A stretch of DNA of 64,000 nt, taken from positions 53,997,169 to 54,061,168 of the forward strand of contig OX485806.1 of the NCBI GenBank assembly GCA_950295325.1, written 5' to 3'. The translations under genes and the position numbers were made by a program. Below the pieces are notes generated by a model that made no database searches, was not told where the DNA came from, and was given only the letters and a program-made list of their open reading frames with translations. This document shows positions 35,850 through 47,562 of this stretch, piece by piece (position 1 is the first letter of the stretch; each line of letters begins with the position of its first letter). Origin of the DNA: Polytrichum commune. Lineage: Eukaryota; Streptophyta; Polytrichopsida; Polytrichales; Polytrichaceae.

Positions 35850-38006
35850 TTGCATCCCTAATCAAAGTTGATGGTGTTTTTGTGGTTTTAGTCTACATTA
35901 GGAATTGTTGTGGCTAGAAACTTATCACTGCAATTTGTCTCTCTTTCCACAATTCCTTTGTCGCAGCTACCCGGGTGCCCGAATACGACTCTACTTGCAA
36001 CTATACAAGCACATCCTTCCCCCTCCCGATTGTGGATCTTGATCTCTTAGGTTTTGGTCTTGGCTACCTCATTTGAGCTCCATATTTTGCATTCATTTAG
36101 CCTTGTTAGTTTCTCCATTGTTTCTCATTGTGTCATTGAATTTATTTAGATTTGAACTATTAAGACATGAACAAACTAATGTTAGTTTGAATACCCTAAA
36201 CTTATGTGAGGTTAGCTTATGTCAACTTAGCTTACCCTATGTCACACAGCTAATGTTAGTGTATGTTACTTTGGTAGTTGATCTCGACTCCCCAAACTTA
36301 AACAATGAATGTCAATTTGAAATCCCTAAACCAACATATAATTAAAGCTTATGTCAACTTAGCTCACCCTATGTCAAACATGCTATGTTAGTGTAGCCCA
36401 CACAAAAATTTGATTTGGACTCTTAAACCCTAAACAACTAATGTGAGTTTGAAGGAAACTAATGATACAAGCCCTTGTTGTGGCCTAAACCCTGGAACCT
36501 GATTGAGTTCTCTCTTTTTAGAAACAACAATTTATTGAAATTTTATCCTTCTTTCTTAAGCTCCCAACTCACATCAAATTATTATGGAGTATAAGCTACC
36601 CACCTCACTTAGTGTAATAGCTACATTGTGCAAAGAAGACGGAAATATATTGTTTGTAGAGGTTTTTCAATTCCGTGCAATCAATGCTTGTATGCTAGGA
36701 AAAATGCAAGAGTTACTAGCTAACACATTCAAGGATTCCAGGACAATCTCCGATTTCCTCAAGCCACCTAGGAGGAATTCAAGGTTGTCAACCTTACCAT
36801 CAATATCAACGCAAATAGAGGCAAGAGAAAACAACAAGGAAGATGGTTTGTCCAGTGAAGGAATAGAAAAATAAAATAATGATGTAGACTATGCCTTAGA
36901 ATCACAAACAAAAGAGGAAGAAGAAGAGCCCACAAAACCCCTCTCAGTTCAAAAAAAAACTGGTAAGTTAAACGAATCTTTGGCTACGTATGTCATTTCA
37001 GGTCTTGCATTATTTAAGTTATTCAATTTCATGCATTGAATGCAAACAAAAAGGAATAAGTATTGTAAGTGTTTTTGTGTGTACTATATGTACTTTTAAA
37101 AGTCAATCATAGTTCTGCATTGTGATCTACATCCAATCTGGTAGGACTGTAATTCTAGTCATGTATAGTTGAATATTACTATGTATAATTGAATATTACT
37201 ATGTACAATTGAACACTACTATGTACAATTGAACACCGTTATGTACAGTTTAACATCATTTTCTTTACAAAAAGTAGGTTATGAATTTACATGACTAAAA
37301 CTATTTTAACAATTTTTTTGCAGCCACCCAAGAATCCAAGAATCTGGTCACAAAGGAAGAAAAACATGGCTTCAACCCCTAGGGGGAAGAAAAAACTACC
37401 CGTTGACAATCTTAAAAATTGGGAGAAAGATGGTGACAATGAAGCGGAAGTGAAGAGGAAGGTGAAACTTTTAATGGAGCAAGCCAATCCATATAGAATA
37501 GGAGAGAGATTATGTACGGCGGAAACAACTACAAAGAGATGATGTGGTTGCTCCCAATGATGGTGTTGCAACTAAGTTGGCTTTAGAAATTGAAAAAAAA
37601 AATTAGAAATCATGAAAAAAGAATTGGCATTAACATCACGTCTTTACTAGGTGAGGTCACATAATAGTGATGAAAAAAAGACGGGCTCGGCGAAGAATGA
37701 ATTGTAATACGAAGAAAATCAACACATAACTAGCAAATGAAGGCTAAGAGGAGGGCTGCCAATGACGCATGTCAGGAACAATTTGAAGTGATAGCGATGG
37801 AGGGAAAACAAAAATTTGTTGTGGATCTTGATGATAATGGTATGCAATAGTCAATTGATGGATTTGTAATCTACCTTAAATGCTTATTTAACATGTAATA
37901 ATATGGAGTACTATGTAAATATTTGTGATGTTTCAAGCTAATGTGGTTGTTATCTAACATGGGTTGTGGCTGATGTGGATTATTTTCCAATATTTCTTAG
38001 TAGGGT
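35850..38006. other. Low-information region, no confident gene
   Basis: Contains short repeats, including several TATGTACAATTGAACA copies at 37,150-37,250. The 96-codon ORF at 36,584-36,874 and the Lys-rich 83-codon ORF at 37,291-37,542 show no recognisable domain. Confidence 0.4.
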
Positions 38007-38011
38007 GTATA

Positions 38012-38987
38012 TGTCGCGCACCTCTCCATAAGGAGTGCCCGAAACACCATGGGCACAAGGGGGACCCCGGAGTGACACCCGGGACTTGTGGCGCCATTGG
38101 TGAGAGGGCCCAAGTGATCCTAGTGTGGGTGAGGGCCCCGGGCGTTGGGAACGCCTCCCACCCACGAAGATTAGGAGGCACAAGGGTAAGGCCATGAGTT
38201 ATGCGTAGCTCATGGCGTGGTGATTCTAGAAAGCTCAAGAACACCTCAATCGGAGGTGTGAGCTAGGAGTTATGGCCATTTGAGTGGGGCGCTGTCCCGG
38301 GACAGCGCCCTGGTACAGCAGTGCCTGGGAGTGATTCCCGGGACTGCCAAGGTTCAAACAGGCATAACTTCCTCAAGACTTGCTCAAATGGAGCAAGTGA
38401 GGAGTCCATCGGCATCTACGTGAAGCGTAGATGAACATGCAGTGGTTGGTTGTTATGATCAGACATCATACAAGGAAGTTATGATGGTCTGAAGCTGCTG
38501 GGGGGGTTCTAGGCCCAGCAGCTAAAGGAAAATGTCCACTTGGCCCCAACTCTTGGTAGAGAGACAAGAGGTTGGTTGACGGTGGGGTAGGGGCCCCGCG
38601 TGAAGTCCTAGAGGCTTATATGGGTGAGGTGGTGTGGCCTCACCCACCCGAGGCCGAACGGCAAGGCCTCCATGGGCTTTGGCCTATTGTGAGGCCATAG
38701 TTGCCTAGTATGGTTCGGGTTGTTGTAGTGTTGCTCCGGCAACGCGATGATCAACATAGGATTGGACTTCCATGGATGGAAGTCCACATTGGGGAAATGG
38801 GTTACCGATTAAGGGGTGAGTCCCGAAAGCAAAGTAGGAGGGTTGGTTCCCTCCTATGAACTATTGGTCCGGGGTTAGAGGAGCTAACCATTAGCATGGC
38901 GGTATGCGAAGGGTTAGCCACTCGTAACCTTTGCTAGAATTGAAAATTGGCAAGATGGTCAAGGGGGGGCTAGCAAGGGTTGCGACA
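38012..38987 (+). mobile_element. Family R LTR-like element, copy R1 (complete)
   Basis: A 976-bp unit starting TGTCGCGCACC and ending GGGTTGCGACA (TG...CA with TGTCGC inverted ends). It is flanked by GTATA at 38,007-38,011 and 38,988-38,992, so it has the size and ends of a solo LTR. It contains the internal palindrome GGGCGCTGTCCCGGGACAGC at 38,287-38,306. No coding sequence was recognised. Other copies: 38,993-39,462, 41,977-42,950 (reverse) and 48,676-49,639. Confidence 0.8.
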
Positions 38988-38992
38988 GTATA

Positions 38993-39462
38993 TGTCACGC
39001 ACCTCTCCATGAGGAGTGTCCAAAATATCATGGGCACAAGGGGGACCTCGGAGTGACACCCGGGACTTGTGGCGCCATTGGTGAAAGGGCCAAAGTGATC
39101 ATAGTATGGGTGAGGGCCCTGGGCGTTGGGAACGCCTCCCACCCATGGAGACTAGGAGGCATGAAGATAAGGCCATGAGCTATGCGTAGTTAATGGCGTT
39201 GTGATTGTAGAATGCTCAAGATCACCTCAATTGGAGGTGTGAGCTAGGAGTTATGGCAATTCGAGTGGGGCGCTGTCCCGGGACATCGCCCTGGTACAAT
39301 AGTGGCCCGGGAATGACTCCCGGGACTGCTATAGTTTGAAGAAGCATAACTTCCTCAATACTTGGCCGAATGGAGCAACTGAGGAGTTCATGGACATCTA
39401 CGTGAAGCGTAGATGTGGATGGAGTGGTGGCTTGTTAACATCAGACATCATACAAGGAAGTT
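38993..39462 (+). mobile_element. Family R element, copy R2 (truncated)
   Basis: Starts TGTCACGCACCTCTCC immediately after the GTATA duplication of R1 and follows R1 for about 470 bp, up to ACAAGGAAGTT. It then stops abruptly at a sequence leading into the methyltransferase-like pseudogene. R1 evidently inserted right at the left edge of this older copy. Confidence 0.75.
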
Positions 39463-39535
39463 CATACCAAAAGTTCATACAATGAGAACATGTCAAAAAT
39501 TCCGATCCGAGAAGAGAGAAATGCAAGCAAGCAAG

Positions 39536-40850
39536 TTAGAAGCCAAGAACGACCTTACGTATACAGGAAATCAAAATAACGCTTTGCCATCTTCCGGGAG
39601 AAAGAGCAAAAACTGACCCTCGTTGTGGGGCAACATGCTGAGAAATGTGTTCTTGCTCATATTCACGAATGGGGAGGAGGATGGACTTGAAGATGTCGAT
39701 GTCCGACTCAAGCGCCACAATATGGCATTGAATGGAGCAGCATGTAATGATGGAACATCCTAGAACAATGAAATGCGTACATGTTAGAATAAGGAAATGA
39801 ATGAAAAATAGAACAAGTACAAAAGAAATTAAAACATCAAAAATAAAAAAGATGAAAAACAAGGAGATGTCACATTGCCAATTCATGATAATTTCATCAT
39901 TGTTCGTGAGGGCGGAGAAAATGGTGGAGAAAAATTTGGGGCGTTTTTCACGAGCAGCTCTCCAAGGCACCCCGTCTTCCCTCATGGATTGGTACTTCAT
40001 ATCGGTAAAATTGTTGAGCCAATTATCTCTCTTGAGATTGTAATCCATGTCCTCGAAGTCTGAGGTCCGGACATTCAAAACGGACTCATTACACACAAAC
40101 ACCTTGATGAAGAACTTGCGAGTCTGCACGAAATTTGCACGGTAGAATTAGAAATACAAAAATGAAAGAAAGAAGGAAAGAATAAAAACAGATAAAGCCG
40201 AGGAGGATTTACCAACTCAAAAAAATTAGTGGGCGATTAGAGATGGAGGTCATTCATGCCAAACCAGTCTTCGACAACGTAGAATTCCTCAGTGTGTGCC
40301 TAGTTGTGAATTGATCTAGAGACATTAGGATCAGCGGCATGTATGAAGACGAGGCCGCCGTTGTCATGGAGGTTGGAATTTGCAAAGGCAAACAAAACCT
40401 CAAAGTATGTGGAAGTTTGTTTGTTCCATTGAGGAACATTCGAGAATGAGGCTGAAGTGCTCGGCATACGTAAGTTCTCGAATACATCTGCAAAGAGTAG
40501 ATCAATGCCCGTATGAACCTTAGGCTTGGTATTTGGACGAATACGGCCCGCTCCAACCTGAAAAGCAAAAATCCAAAAAGAAAAGAAAATAAGTGTTCAA
40601 TTCCATGGAATGAATGAATAAAACAATAAAACAATAAAACGGCACACAAACCTTGGTTAGGAATTCTTGTATGCGGCAGTAGGCCGGAGGGGGAACCTTG
40701 GTCTTCATGAGATCCTCAATGAGCTTTCCTATATCCACAAATTCTCAATTAAAGAAAGACTAGATGACCTCTCTGAGGAAGACGCAAATGTATCCGATGC
40801 AACAGCCTTCCTCTTGCGAGGCACCGATGGGATGGTTGCACCATTATGAG
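39536..40850 (-). pseudogene. Broken spliced gene resembling a permuted N4/N6-type DNA methyltransferase
   Basis: Four exon-like pieces joined by GT-AG introns on the minus strand. Piece 1 (about 40,850-40,652) contains PRKRKAVASD and LIEDLMKTKVPPPAYCRIQE. Piece 2 (40,557-40,213) contains GIDLLFADVFENLRMPS, PQWNKQTSTYFEVLFAFANS and NGGLVFIHAADPNVSR. Piece 3 (40,123-39,874) starts TRKFFIKVFVCNESVLN. Piece 4 (39,759 down) contains IITCCSIQCHIVALESDIDI. The order fits permuted beta-class DNA methyltransferases: a catalytic DPPY-like region first (here degenerate, ADVF), then the SAM-binding FxGxGT...A......IG.E region (here CSIITC...HIVALE). Two in-frame stops in piece 2 and loss of both motifs mark it as dead. 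It sits between two TEs, so it may be TE-borne. The family call is inference. Confidence 0.4.
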
Positions 40851-41531
40851 AAGGATCAGCAACAGAAAGATCAAGATTCGTCCGGAGATTTGTTAATCCG
40901 GGATAACTGGGAGATCCGTGCCACTTTCCGGATTGCCCCGCCCAAAGACTGTGAGACCTCTTCAGAAGGTCGGATGGCGGAAGTCCGGCACCTCCCTGAT
41001 CTTACCCAGTCCTAACGATGGCTATCTCACATGGACGTTACCCATGCATCCGGAATAATGAGGTTTCCTTCCCACTACACTCAGAAAGGATCCACAGTAT
41101 TGCAGTCGGATCCGATCCGGGTTTCCTCTCCTTTGTCCTATCCGTACCTCCTGCTCATTCATTCCCTCTAGAGCTGCAACATTCTCCTAACAGTTCGTGC
41201 ACCAAACAAATAAGAAGAGATTGAGAACTAGAATTTTATTGGGTGGGGAGTGACAAAATACAATAACGGAGAAGAGAACCCTTCTCTTGCTCCTTATTCA
41301 GCCTTAAGTAAAGACTATAATCCCTAACTACGGGTGGCGGCCCAGTTAGTCGCCCAAAAAACCCTAGCAACGAGAAATCCGGAAATTCGCCCTTCGCGGA
41401 ATTTCCGGATCTTGATTCGTTTTTTGCGCTGACAAAAAATTTGAATTTACAGTTTTGCCAAAAACTCAAAAGTATCATAAACCCTGTCTACCTAATTCTG
41501 GTCTGCCTACAACCGCATGCCTAAGTCTAAT

Positions 41532-44500
41532 TTAAGTGGTACGATGTTTCTTTGAAGCCGTCCCGTCCTTGGAGTGACTCGCGGGCCCACTTATGGCGGA
41601 GGAGCTTCCTCCGGGGGTCAAAAGTCGACGCTCCTGCAGCCTTGTAAATACCTTCCTCATGTTTGGGGAGGGGGCGATTTCTTCCTCAGAATCGCCCGCA
41701 GCGGACGGATCTTCTCCTGGTCCGTCACCCGATCCGGACCGCGCTGTACCGGAAGCCTTCTTCTCCTTCCGGGAGCTCCGGATAGGTGAAGGGTCCCTTC
41801 CGGGGGTCCGCTCCCCGTTTTGGCCACAAGAGACTGAAGTCGTCCGGGGATCCCTAGCTGACATCATGTGTGAGGGTGGGGGCGCCCACTGCTCCATTAT
41901 CATACAATCCGGAGCAGGAGCTAGCAAGACCTGCGACATCGGCGCCTTACCCTGATCCGGAGTCTTCGTCCGATTTTGTCGCAACTCTTGCTAGTCCCCT
42001 TAACTATCTTGCCAATTTCCATTTCTAGCAAAGGTTACGAGTGCTAACCCTTCGCATACCGCCATGCTAATGGTTAGCTCCTCCTACCCCGGACCTTATA
42101 GTTCATACGAGGGGAACCAACCCTTTCACTTTGCTTTCGGGACTCACCCCCTTAATCGGTAACCAATCCTTAGATGTGGACTTCCATCCATGGAAGTCCC
42201 ATCTAATGTTGATCATCGCATTGCCGGAGCAACACTACAACAACCTGTATCATACTAGGCAACTATGGCCTCACAATGGGCCAAAGCCCATGGAGGCCGT
42301 GCTGTTCGGCCTCGGGTGGGTGAGGCCACACCACCTCACCCATATAAGCCTTTAAGACTCTACGTGGGGCCCCTACCCCACCGTCAAGAAACCTCTTGTC
42401 TCTCTACCAAGAGTTGGGGCCAAGTAGACATTTTCCCTTAGCCGCTGGGCCTAGAAGCCCCTAGCACCTTTAGACCATCATAACTTCCTTGTATGATGTC
42501 TGATGCTAACAAGCAATCCCTCCATCTTCATCTAAGCTTCACGTAGATGCCGATGGACTCCTCACTTGCCCCATTAGGGCAAGTATTGAGGAAGTTATGC
42601 TTCTTCAAACCTTGGCAGTCCCGGGAGCCACTCCCAGGCCACTGCTGTTCCAGGGCGCTGTCCCGGGACAGCGCCCCACTCAAATTGCCATAACTCCTAG
42701 CTCACACCTCCGATTGAGGTGTTCTTGAGCATTCTAGAATCACCACGCCATGAGCTACGTATAGCTCATGGCCTTACCCGCATGCCTCCTAGTCTCCATG
42801 GATGGGAGGTGTTACCAACGCCCGGGGCCCTCACCCACACTAGGACCACTTGGGCCCTCTCACCACGGCGCCACAAGTCCCGGGTGTCACTCCGGGGTCC
42901 CCCTTGTGCCCATGGTGTTTCGGGCACTCCTCATGGAGAGGTGCACGACAGATTCGGTGTCCTCATCCTTTCCGGAGTTCTGGCCCTCTCTGGTGTTCTG
43001 GACCGCTCGGATGTCCTACCCTGATCCGGATCCGGTGATTGCCCCCGTCCGGATCTGGGTGATCGTTCTGTGCTCTTCCGTCGAACCTAGGATGAGCGGG
43101 TTCGTTCCGGAACAGGAGTCTTTTCCCGATCCGAGAATCTTCCGGATTCCGGTGGCTTGGAAGCTCTTGCTGGCTGACTGGGCCCCGCACTCGCCTGAGA
43201 GGCCGGTACTAGTTCAACCTCCCCTATAACCTCATACAGCGTGCCCGTTGGGGATCCGGGTGGACCCGGATAGAGCATCCGTCTGGGGGTACCACGCGGA
43301 GACAAAAGCTTCTGGATCTCCTTCAGCAGATCCTTCATTGAGCGGGAGTACTTCACCAGGATCTGGAGCGTTTGTCGGGCGGAAGACGGATCCGCTGACT
43401 CCATCAATTGGTCATAGAGGTGCGCCTTGTTGACGACTTCTCCCGAATGGCCCACTAATTCACGGACCCGACTTAGGACTACAGCTTGTTCCGCGTGGTA
43501 CTTCCGGATCTCCTCGCTCTTCTGGGTCAACTCCTGCGTCATAGCGGCCACCTGCGCGGCGAGCTGCGCCTTCTCCATCTCCAGGGTCTCTACCTGCTTC
43601 CGGTCCGTCCGCTTGGCCAAGTTCCGGAGGATATTTCCGGGTCCACAATTATCTAAGGCCCGGTTCACCCCACGAGTGATATGTTCCATCCGAAAATATT
43701 GGTTATGGAGTTCCGTCAACTCCTCCCGGATGCGCTTGAAGGGGGCTTCTAGAAACTCAAATGTCGATAGGTCGACGTCTCTCTAGGGAACTTCCCGGCT
43801 GGTTCCGGCTTCCTATCGTGGTGGTGGTGAGGCTGGTTTCCGGACTTTCGGAGGGCACGAAGCGGGAGGTGGTTCCGGAACCGCGGTGTCACTAGAGTCT
43901 TCAGTTTTAGTTTCCGCAATCTCGACTTCCCGACCGAGATTATACACCACCTCGTCTTCCGTTATCGTCAGCATATCCTCTTCCGCTTCATTGATGCAGT
44001 CGTGGTGCTGGTAGAGATGGAGAATGTAGGGAGAGAGGTAGGAGGGTTTTCGGCCAATGTGGGGGAGATATTTCTCCACATACTCTTGAATTAACCTTCC
44101 CCAATTGACAGGCCGGACCCCGGACATCGCTCCGAACAAGGTGTTGGCCATGGTAATGCTAAGCCGCTTGGGCTATTCCGGACTAAGGATGGGGAGGATG
44201 AATTATATTACTCTCCGTTTTCTAGGGTTTCGGCAATTTTCGGGATGGAATCCGTCTTTCGGATCATGATCCGTTCGGAATTTTCCTACATGAAAACTAT
44301 CCCGGCGGCTAGCCCAGCCCTCGCCCTTTCCTCGCGGAAATCTGTAAACCCCAGCCCATACCTCTGCCGTCCATTTTTCCGGATCCTGCCTAATCGTCCT
44401 AAACCACTGATTGCCTCTCTCGAATAGGAATTCGCGCAATGTGCCCTTCGCTCGGAGATTCCAGGGTTTGGCGAGTAGTCCCTCGCAACCCATCTGGCTA

Positions 44501-44620
44501 AGATCCTCTATGAGCTCCTTCAACTCAGATTCTCTCTTTGGAATGGCAGGCGATACATTTTTCACTGGAATCGGGACCTACTCCGTCTCATCTTCCTCTC
44601 GCGCTTCCGGCATTTTGCTG
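41532..44620 (-). pseudogene. LTR-encoded ORF of unknown function, copy A
   Basis: Read right to left. Block 1 (44,565-44,203): LIEDLSQMGCEGLLAKPWNL, RGNQWFRTIRQDPEKWT. Block 2 (44,151-43,813): MANTLFGAMSGVRPVNWGRL, IGRKPSYLSPYILHLYQHHD, then an acidic tail. Block 3 (43,760-43,087): a coiled coil (heptad-rich KQVETLEMEKAQLAAQVAAM) followed by Pro/Ser-rich sequence. Block 4 (43,086-42,951, then 41,976-41,532 across R3): an Arg/Thr/Pro-rich linker, then EEEIAPSPNMRKVFTRLQ and a basic end KKHRTT. A few stops break it. I recognise no family. The predicted protein would be a helical domain, a coiled coil and a disordered basic tail, which could be Gag-like, but that is a guess. Confidence 0.6.
41977..42950 (-). 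mobile_element. Family R element, copy R3, inside the LTR A ORF
   Basis: A reverse-orientation, 974-bp copy of R1. On the plus strand it starts TGTCGCAACTC and ends GAGGTGCACGACA. Flanks are GATTT (41,972-41,976) and GATTC (42,951-42,955), a 5-bp target duplication with one change. It splits the Arg/Pro-rich part of the ORF. Confidence 0.8.
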
Positions 44621-45123
44621 CGTGGCCTCAAACCCTCAACAATACCTGGATTCTCTTCTCCGGAATTCTACCCGCTAATCCCTATGGAATTCCAGCAAAC
44701 CAACTGCTGGTGACTCAAAAAAGCAACTCACCATTTGTTCTCTCAACAATGCCACTCGCGCAAATGGCTCGGAGAAGAGGAAAATTTCTCTTAAGTACTC
44801 TCTCCCACTTTCTCTCTCTCTTCTAATGGGTCTGGTTCCGTAACCGTTCCCCCGCAATCGTTTGGAGTCCGTTGTAACCGTCTCCCGATCCGGACGCTCC
44901 GGACCGGACCTTTCCTAAACGGTCTTCCCCGGTTAATATCCGGTCCGGCCAAAGTATCCGTTCTAACCATTTTAACGCGTAAGGCGGATGCCTAGAACCT
45001 TATTTCTTAAAACAACTAACCTACCCTAGGAAATCCTACTTTAATACAATCTCAGGGTATTATCCGGGTATTAATCCGGTTCGGAAGCCAATCCGAGCTT
45101 CCGTGGATTTTTGGGCTCCTACA

Positions 45124-45138
45124 TTACCCCACTTTCAC
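45124..45138 (-). promoter_or_regulatory. Polypurine tract of the Ty3/gypsy element
   Basis: On the minus strand GTGAAAGTGGGGTAA directly precedes the LTR start TGTAGGAGCCC. A purine-rich tract at this place primes plus-strand DNA synthesis in LTR retrotransposons. Its position just after the pol 3' end supports the LTR A boundary. Confidence 0.7.
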
Positions 45139-45181
45139 ATGTGAGAGTCCCCGCGAACATCTCGTCTGAGCCGTACCTGGT

Positions 45182-45364
45182 TTAGAACATTCCCGGCGCA
45201 GACTCGTCGTCCACGTGGGTATTGTCCTCGTCCTTGGTTGGAACCTCCGGTTGAAACTCTTTGACCTGGGAACCGTTCACCCTCGTCCCCAACCAGTTCC
45301 CTTGTAGGTCCTCCAGTTGGAGTGATCCATTCTCAGACATTTCCGCTACCCGGTACGGACCCAT
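45182..45364 (-). pseudogene. Ty3 integrase C-terminal tail
   Basis: MGPYRVAEMSENGSLQLEDL then GNWLGTRVNGSQVKEF matches the GPY/F module (GPY.V.......gsl.L.dl.G......vN...lK.Y) at the end of many Ty3 integrases. No chromodomain follows. The ORF ends about 45 bp before the polypurine tract. Confidence 0.8.
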
Positions 45365-45505
45365 CCACCGGGTGTGCAGTTTACCCGGGAACTGTTCGTG
45401 CTGGTTATCGTAGAGTAATACCAGTCTGCCCTGCTGAATTTTGTGACTCCGTGGTAACTTAGCATCAAACTTCTCCTTCTGGTTGGCTTGGACGGAAACA
45501 GTCCG

Positions 45506-46065
45506 CTAGAGGGCCTTTGTACGGGCTTCCTCTAAGTCCTGGAGAGCGACCATCCCAAACCCCGGATCTTCCGTGCAGCCCTTCCGGTAGGCCATGACCC
45601 GTAAGGTTTCTACCTCCAGTTCTACCCCATGCACAACCTCCTGCCCGAATACCAGGAAGAATGGGTTTTGTCCGGTGGTCTTCTTCTCGGAGGTGTTGTA
45701 GACGTGGACGGCCGAAGGCAGCTTCCGGTCCCAATCCGTCTTGTGGGCGGAAACCATTTTGTTCAAAATTTTGCCGACGATTCCGTTAGCCCTCTCCATC
45801 AGCCCGTTGGCTTTTGGATTGTACGGCGTCGTCTTCCGGTGCTTGATCAGGTACTTGGAAGTGATGTTAAAAATAACATCATTAAGGAAGTGTTTTCCGC
45901 GGTCACTTACCAACTCGAGTGGATGTCCGGACCGCATCATAATCTCCTCGAAGATAAATGATGCCGCCGTCAAAGCATCGTTCTTCATGGTTGCACGGGC
46001 CTCCATCCACTTAGTAGCATAATCAGTGGCAAGGATGATGTATCTTCTCTTCCGTGCACTCATGG
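45506..46065 (-). pseudogene. Ty3 integrase catalytic core
   Basis: Reads SARKRRYIILATDYATKWME, then FEEIMMRSGHPLELVSDRGK and TPYNPKANGLMERANGIVGK. The D,D35E catalytic residues are present: Asp in ATDYATKW, Asp in SDRG, Glu in MERANG. It then passes through KILNKMVSAHKTDWDRKLPS to a 3' shift. This is one of the best-kept pol segments and is open for 185 codons. Confidence 0.9.
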
Positions 46066-46404
46066 CATGAGCCCAAAATGAGTGCTCATATTGGTTTTAT
46101 GTTTAGAATTTATTTAGAATTGCATTTGGAGTGTTATTGAAACAATCAAAAGTATAAAAAAAAGTGAGGCTTGGTTTGGTTTATGTTTTAGGCCTTAAGC
46201 CCATTTTGTGTGGTTAATTAGAGGCTTAGTGACATTAAGGAGTATTTGGTTAGGTGTGTAGTATTTGATGAAGCAAGGGGAAGGGCCTTGGACTTTAATG
46301 TTTGAATTAGAACATGCTCTTGTTGGTTTAGAGGGTGAGGATTTAGTGGATAGGATAAGGTCCTACTAAGTAGGAGAAGGTTAAGGGGCTTGTGGTCTTG
46401 GGTG

Positions 46405-46495
46405 CCCTCTCCTCCTCCTCCTCTCTTCTCTTCATTTTCTCTCTCTTCTTCCTCTTCTTCCTCTCTCTCTCTCTCTCCCCCTCTTCTCTAGGATT
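46405..46495 (+). repeat. CT-rich microsatellite
   Basis: CTCCTCCTCCTC followed by mixed CTT/CT repeats over about 90 bp, including (CT)10-type runs. Confidence 0.85.
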
Positions 46496-46611
46496 TTGAG
46501 CTCTTAGAGCTAGAAAAAAATGTGTAATTAGTAAGGGGGTATTAGGGAAATTAGTGGAATTAGGTAGGAAAATTAGGTAGGGGGCTTTGGGGAATTAGTG
46601 GGATTAGGTAG

Positions 46612-47172
46612 AGGACCGAATGTGGGATTTGAAGGCAGTTGGTCTAAGGGCCTGAATCTGGTTGAGGCAACTGGTCTAAGACCGAATGGGGATTTGAAGG
46701 CAGTTGGTCTAAGGGCCTGAATCTAGTTAAAGGCAACTGGTTAGGACCGAATGGAGGATTTGAAGGTGGCTGGGCTAAGGGCATGAATCTGGTTGAGGCA
46801 GCTGGTCTAAGACCGAATGTGGGATTTGAAGGCAGTTGGTCTAAGGGCCTGAATCTGGTTCGAGGCAGCTGGTTAGGACCGAATGGAGGATTTGAAGGTG
46901 GTTGGGCTAAGGGCCTGAATCTGGTTGAGGCAGCTGGTCTAAGACCGAATGTGGGATTTGAAGGCAGTTGGTCTAAGGGCTTGAATCTGGTTCGAGGCAG
47001 CTGGTTAGGACCGCATGGAGGATTCGAAGGTGGCTGGGCTAAGGGCCTAAATCTGGTTCAAGGCAGCTGGTTAGGACTGAATGGAGGATTTGAAGGTGGT
47101 TGGGCTAAGGGCCTGAATCTGGTTGAGGCAGCTGGTTAGGACCGAATGTGGGATTTGACGGTGGCTGGCTAA
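46612..47172 (+). repeat. Minisatellite with units of about 60-65 bp
   Basis: About nine imperfect units with the theme GACCGAATG-GGATTTGAAGG, CAGTTGGTCTAAGGGCCTGA, ATCTGGTTGAGGCAGCTGGT. Two sub-types alternate (with GGTCTAAGACCGAATGTGG or GGTTAGGACCGAATGGAGG). One frame is open across several units (46,783-47,139), giving a repetitive Gly/Leu/Asn peptide (GFEGSWSKGLNLVRGSWLGP). That is most simply a by-product of unit length being a multiple of three. Confidence 0.9.
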
Positions 47173-47562
47173 GGGGTGAGACCAAAGTGGTGTAGGGGGG
47201 AGGAACTAATGGTATCTACTAGCTTATGTTTAGTTAGTAAATTAGTTATTACATAATATTTATTTAGGTAGATAGCTCATTAGCAAGTTAGGTGAACACC
47301 GGCATTAGCAGGTGGTATTAGGGGGTGGACTTGTGGTTGTGTTGTGTGGAATTGTAAGGGAGGGAGTCAATAGTGCCATAATAGAAAAGAGTGTTTCTTA
47401 ACACTTGTAATCTTGTTGTGGAATAAATTGGGGTACCTACCAATGATGTGAGATGCAATGGAAGTTAATGGCATTGGGATGATTTAGCTAGGCTAGCATG
47501 AATGTGATCCCCATGCCTTCACCTGGACTAGGATGCTTAAGTATGGGTGGTTTGGCCTCACA

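Larger units (their letters stand above)
40871..45123 (-). mobile_element. LTR A: 3' LTR of the Ty3/gypsy element, carrying an ORF, interrupted by R3
   Basis: On the minus strand the unit starts TGTAGGAGCCC at 45,123, directly after a polypurine tract that follows the end of pol, so it is the 3' LTR. Its sequence parallels the complete LTR B (50,056-52,903) at the start (GGAGCCCAA), through the ORF, and through the downstream block (TACTTAAGGCTGAATAAGGA, then GTGTAGTGGGA...GAAACCTCA). The similarity stops at about 40,871, roughly 350 bp before the expected end, where the methyltransferase-like pseudogene begins. Copy R3 (41,977-42,950) lies inside. Confidence 0.8.
46066..47562 (-). mobile_element. 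Anonymous 1.5-kb insertion between integrase zinc domain and core
   Basis: CATGG is duplicated at 46,061-46,065 and 47,563-47,567. Removing the insert and one CATGG joins GPIDPM to SARKRR in frame. The ends show a short imperfect inverted repeat: CATGAGCCCAAAAT and, as reverse complement of the right end, TGTGAGGCCAAACC. It carries a pyrimidine-rich microsatellite and a minisatellite but no recognised gene. The superfamily is not identified and the orientation is arbitrary. Confidence 0.75.

Noticed and set aside
38000-39142. ORFs of 70-96 codons in family R copies (for example 37,954-38,244 minus)
   Set aside because: The same frames recur in each R copy but are broken differently; no domain, so treated as non-coding LTR sequence.
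46783-47139. 118-codon repetitive ORF
   Set aside because: Minisatellite with a unit close to a multiple of three; it has no start context or homologous domain and ends with the array.
46612-47172. CRISPR-like direct repeats
   Set aside because: Plant nuclear DNA; adjacent units have no unique spacers and are a simple minisatellite.
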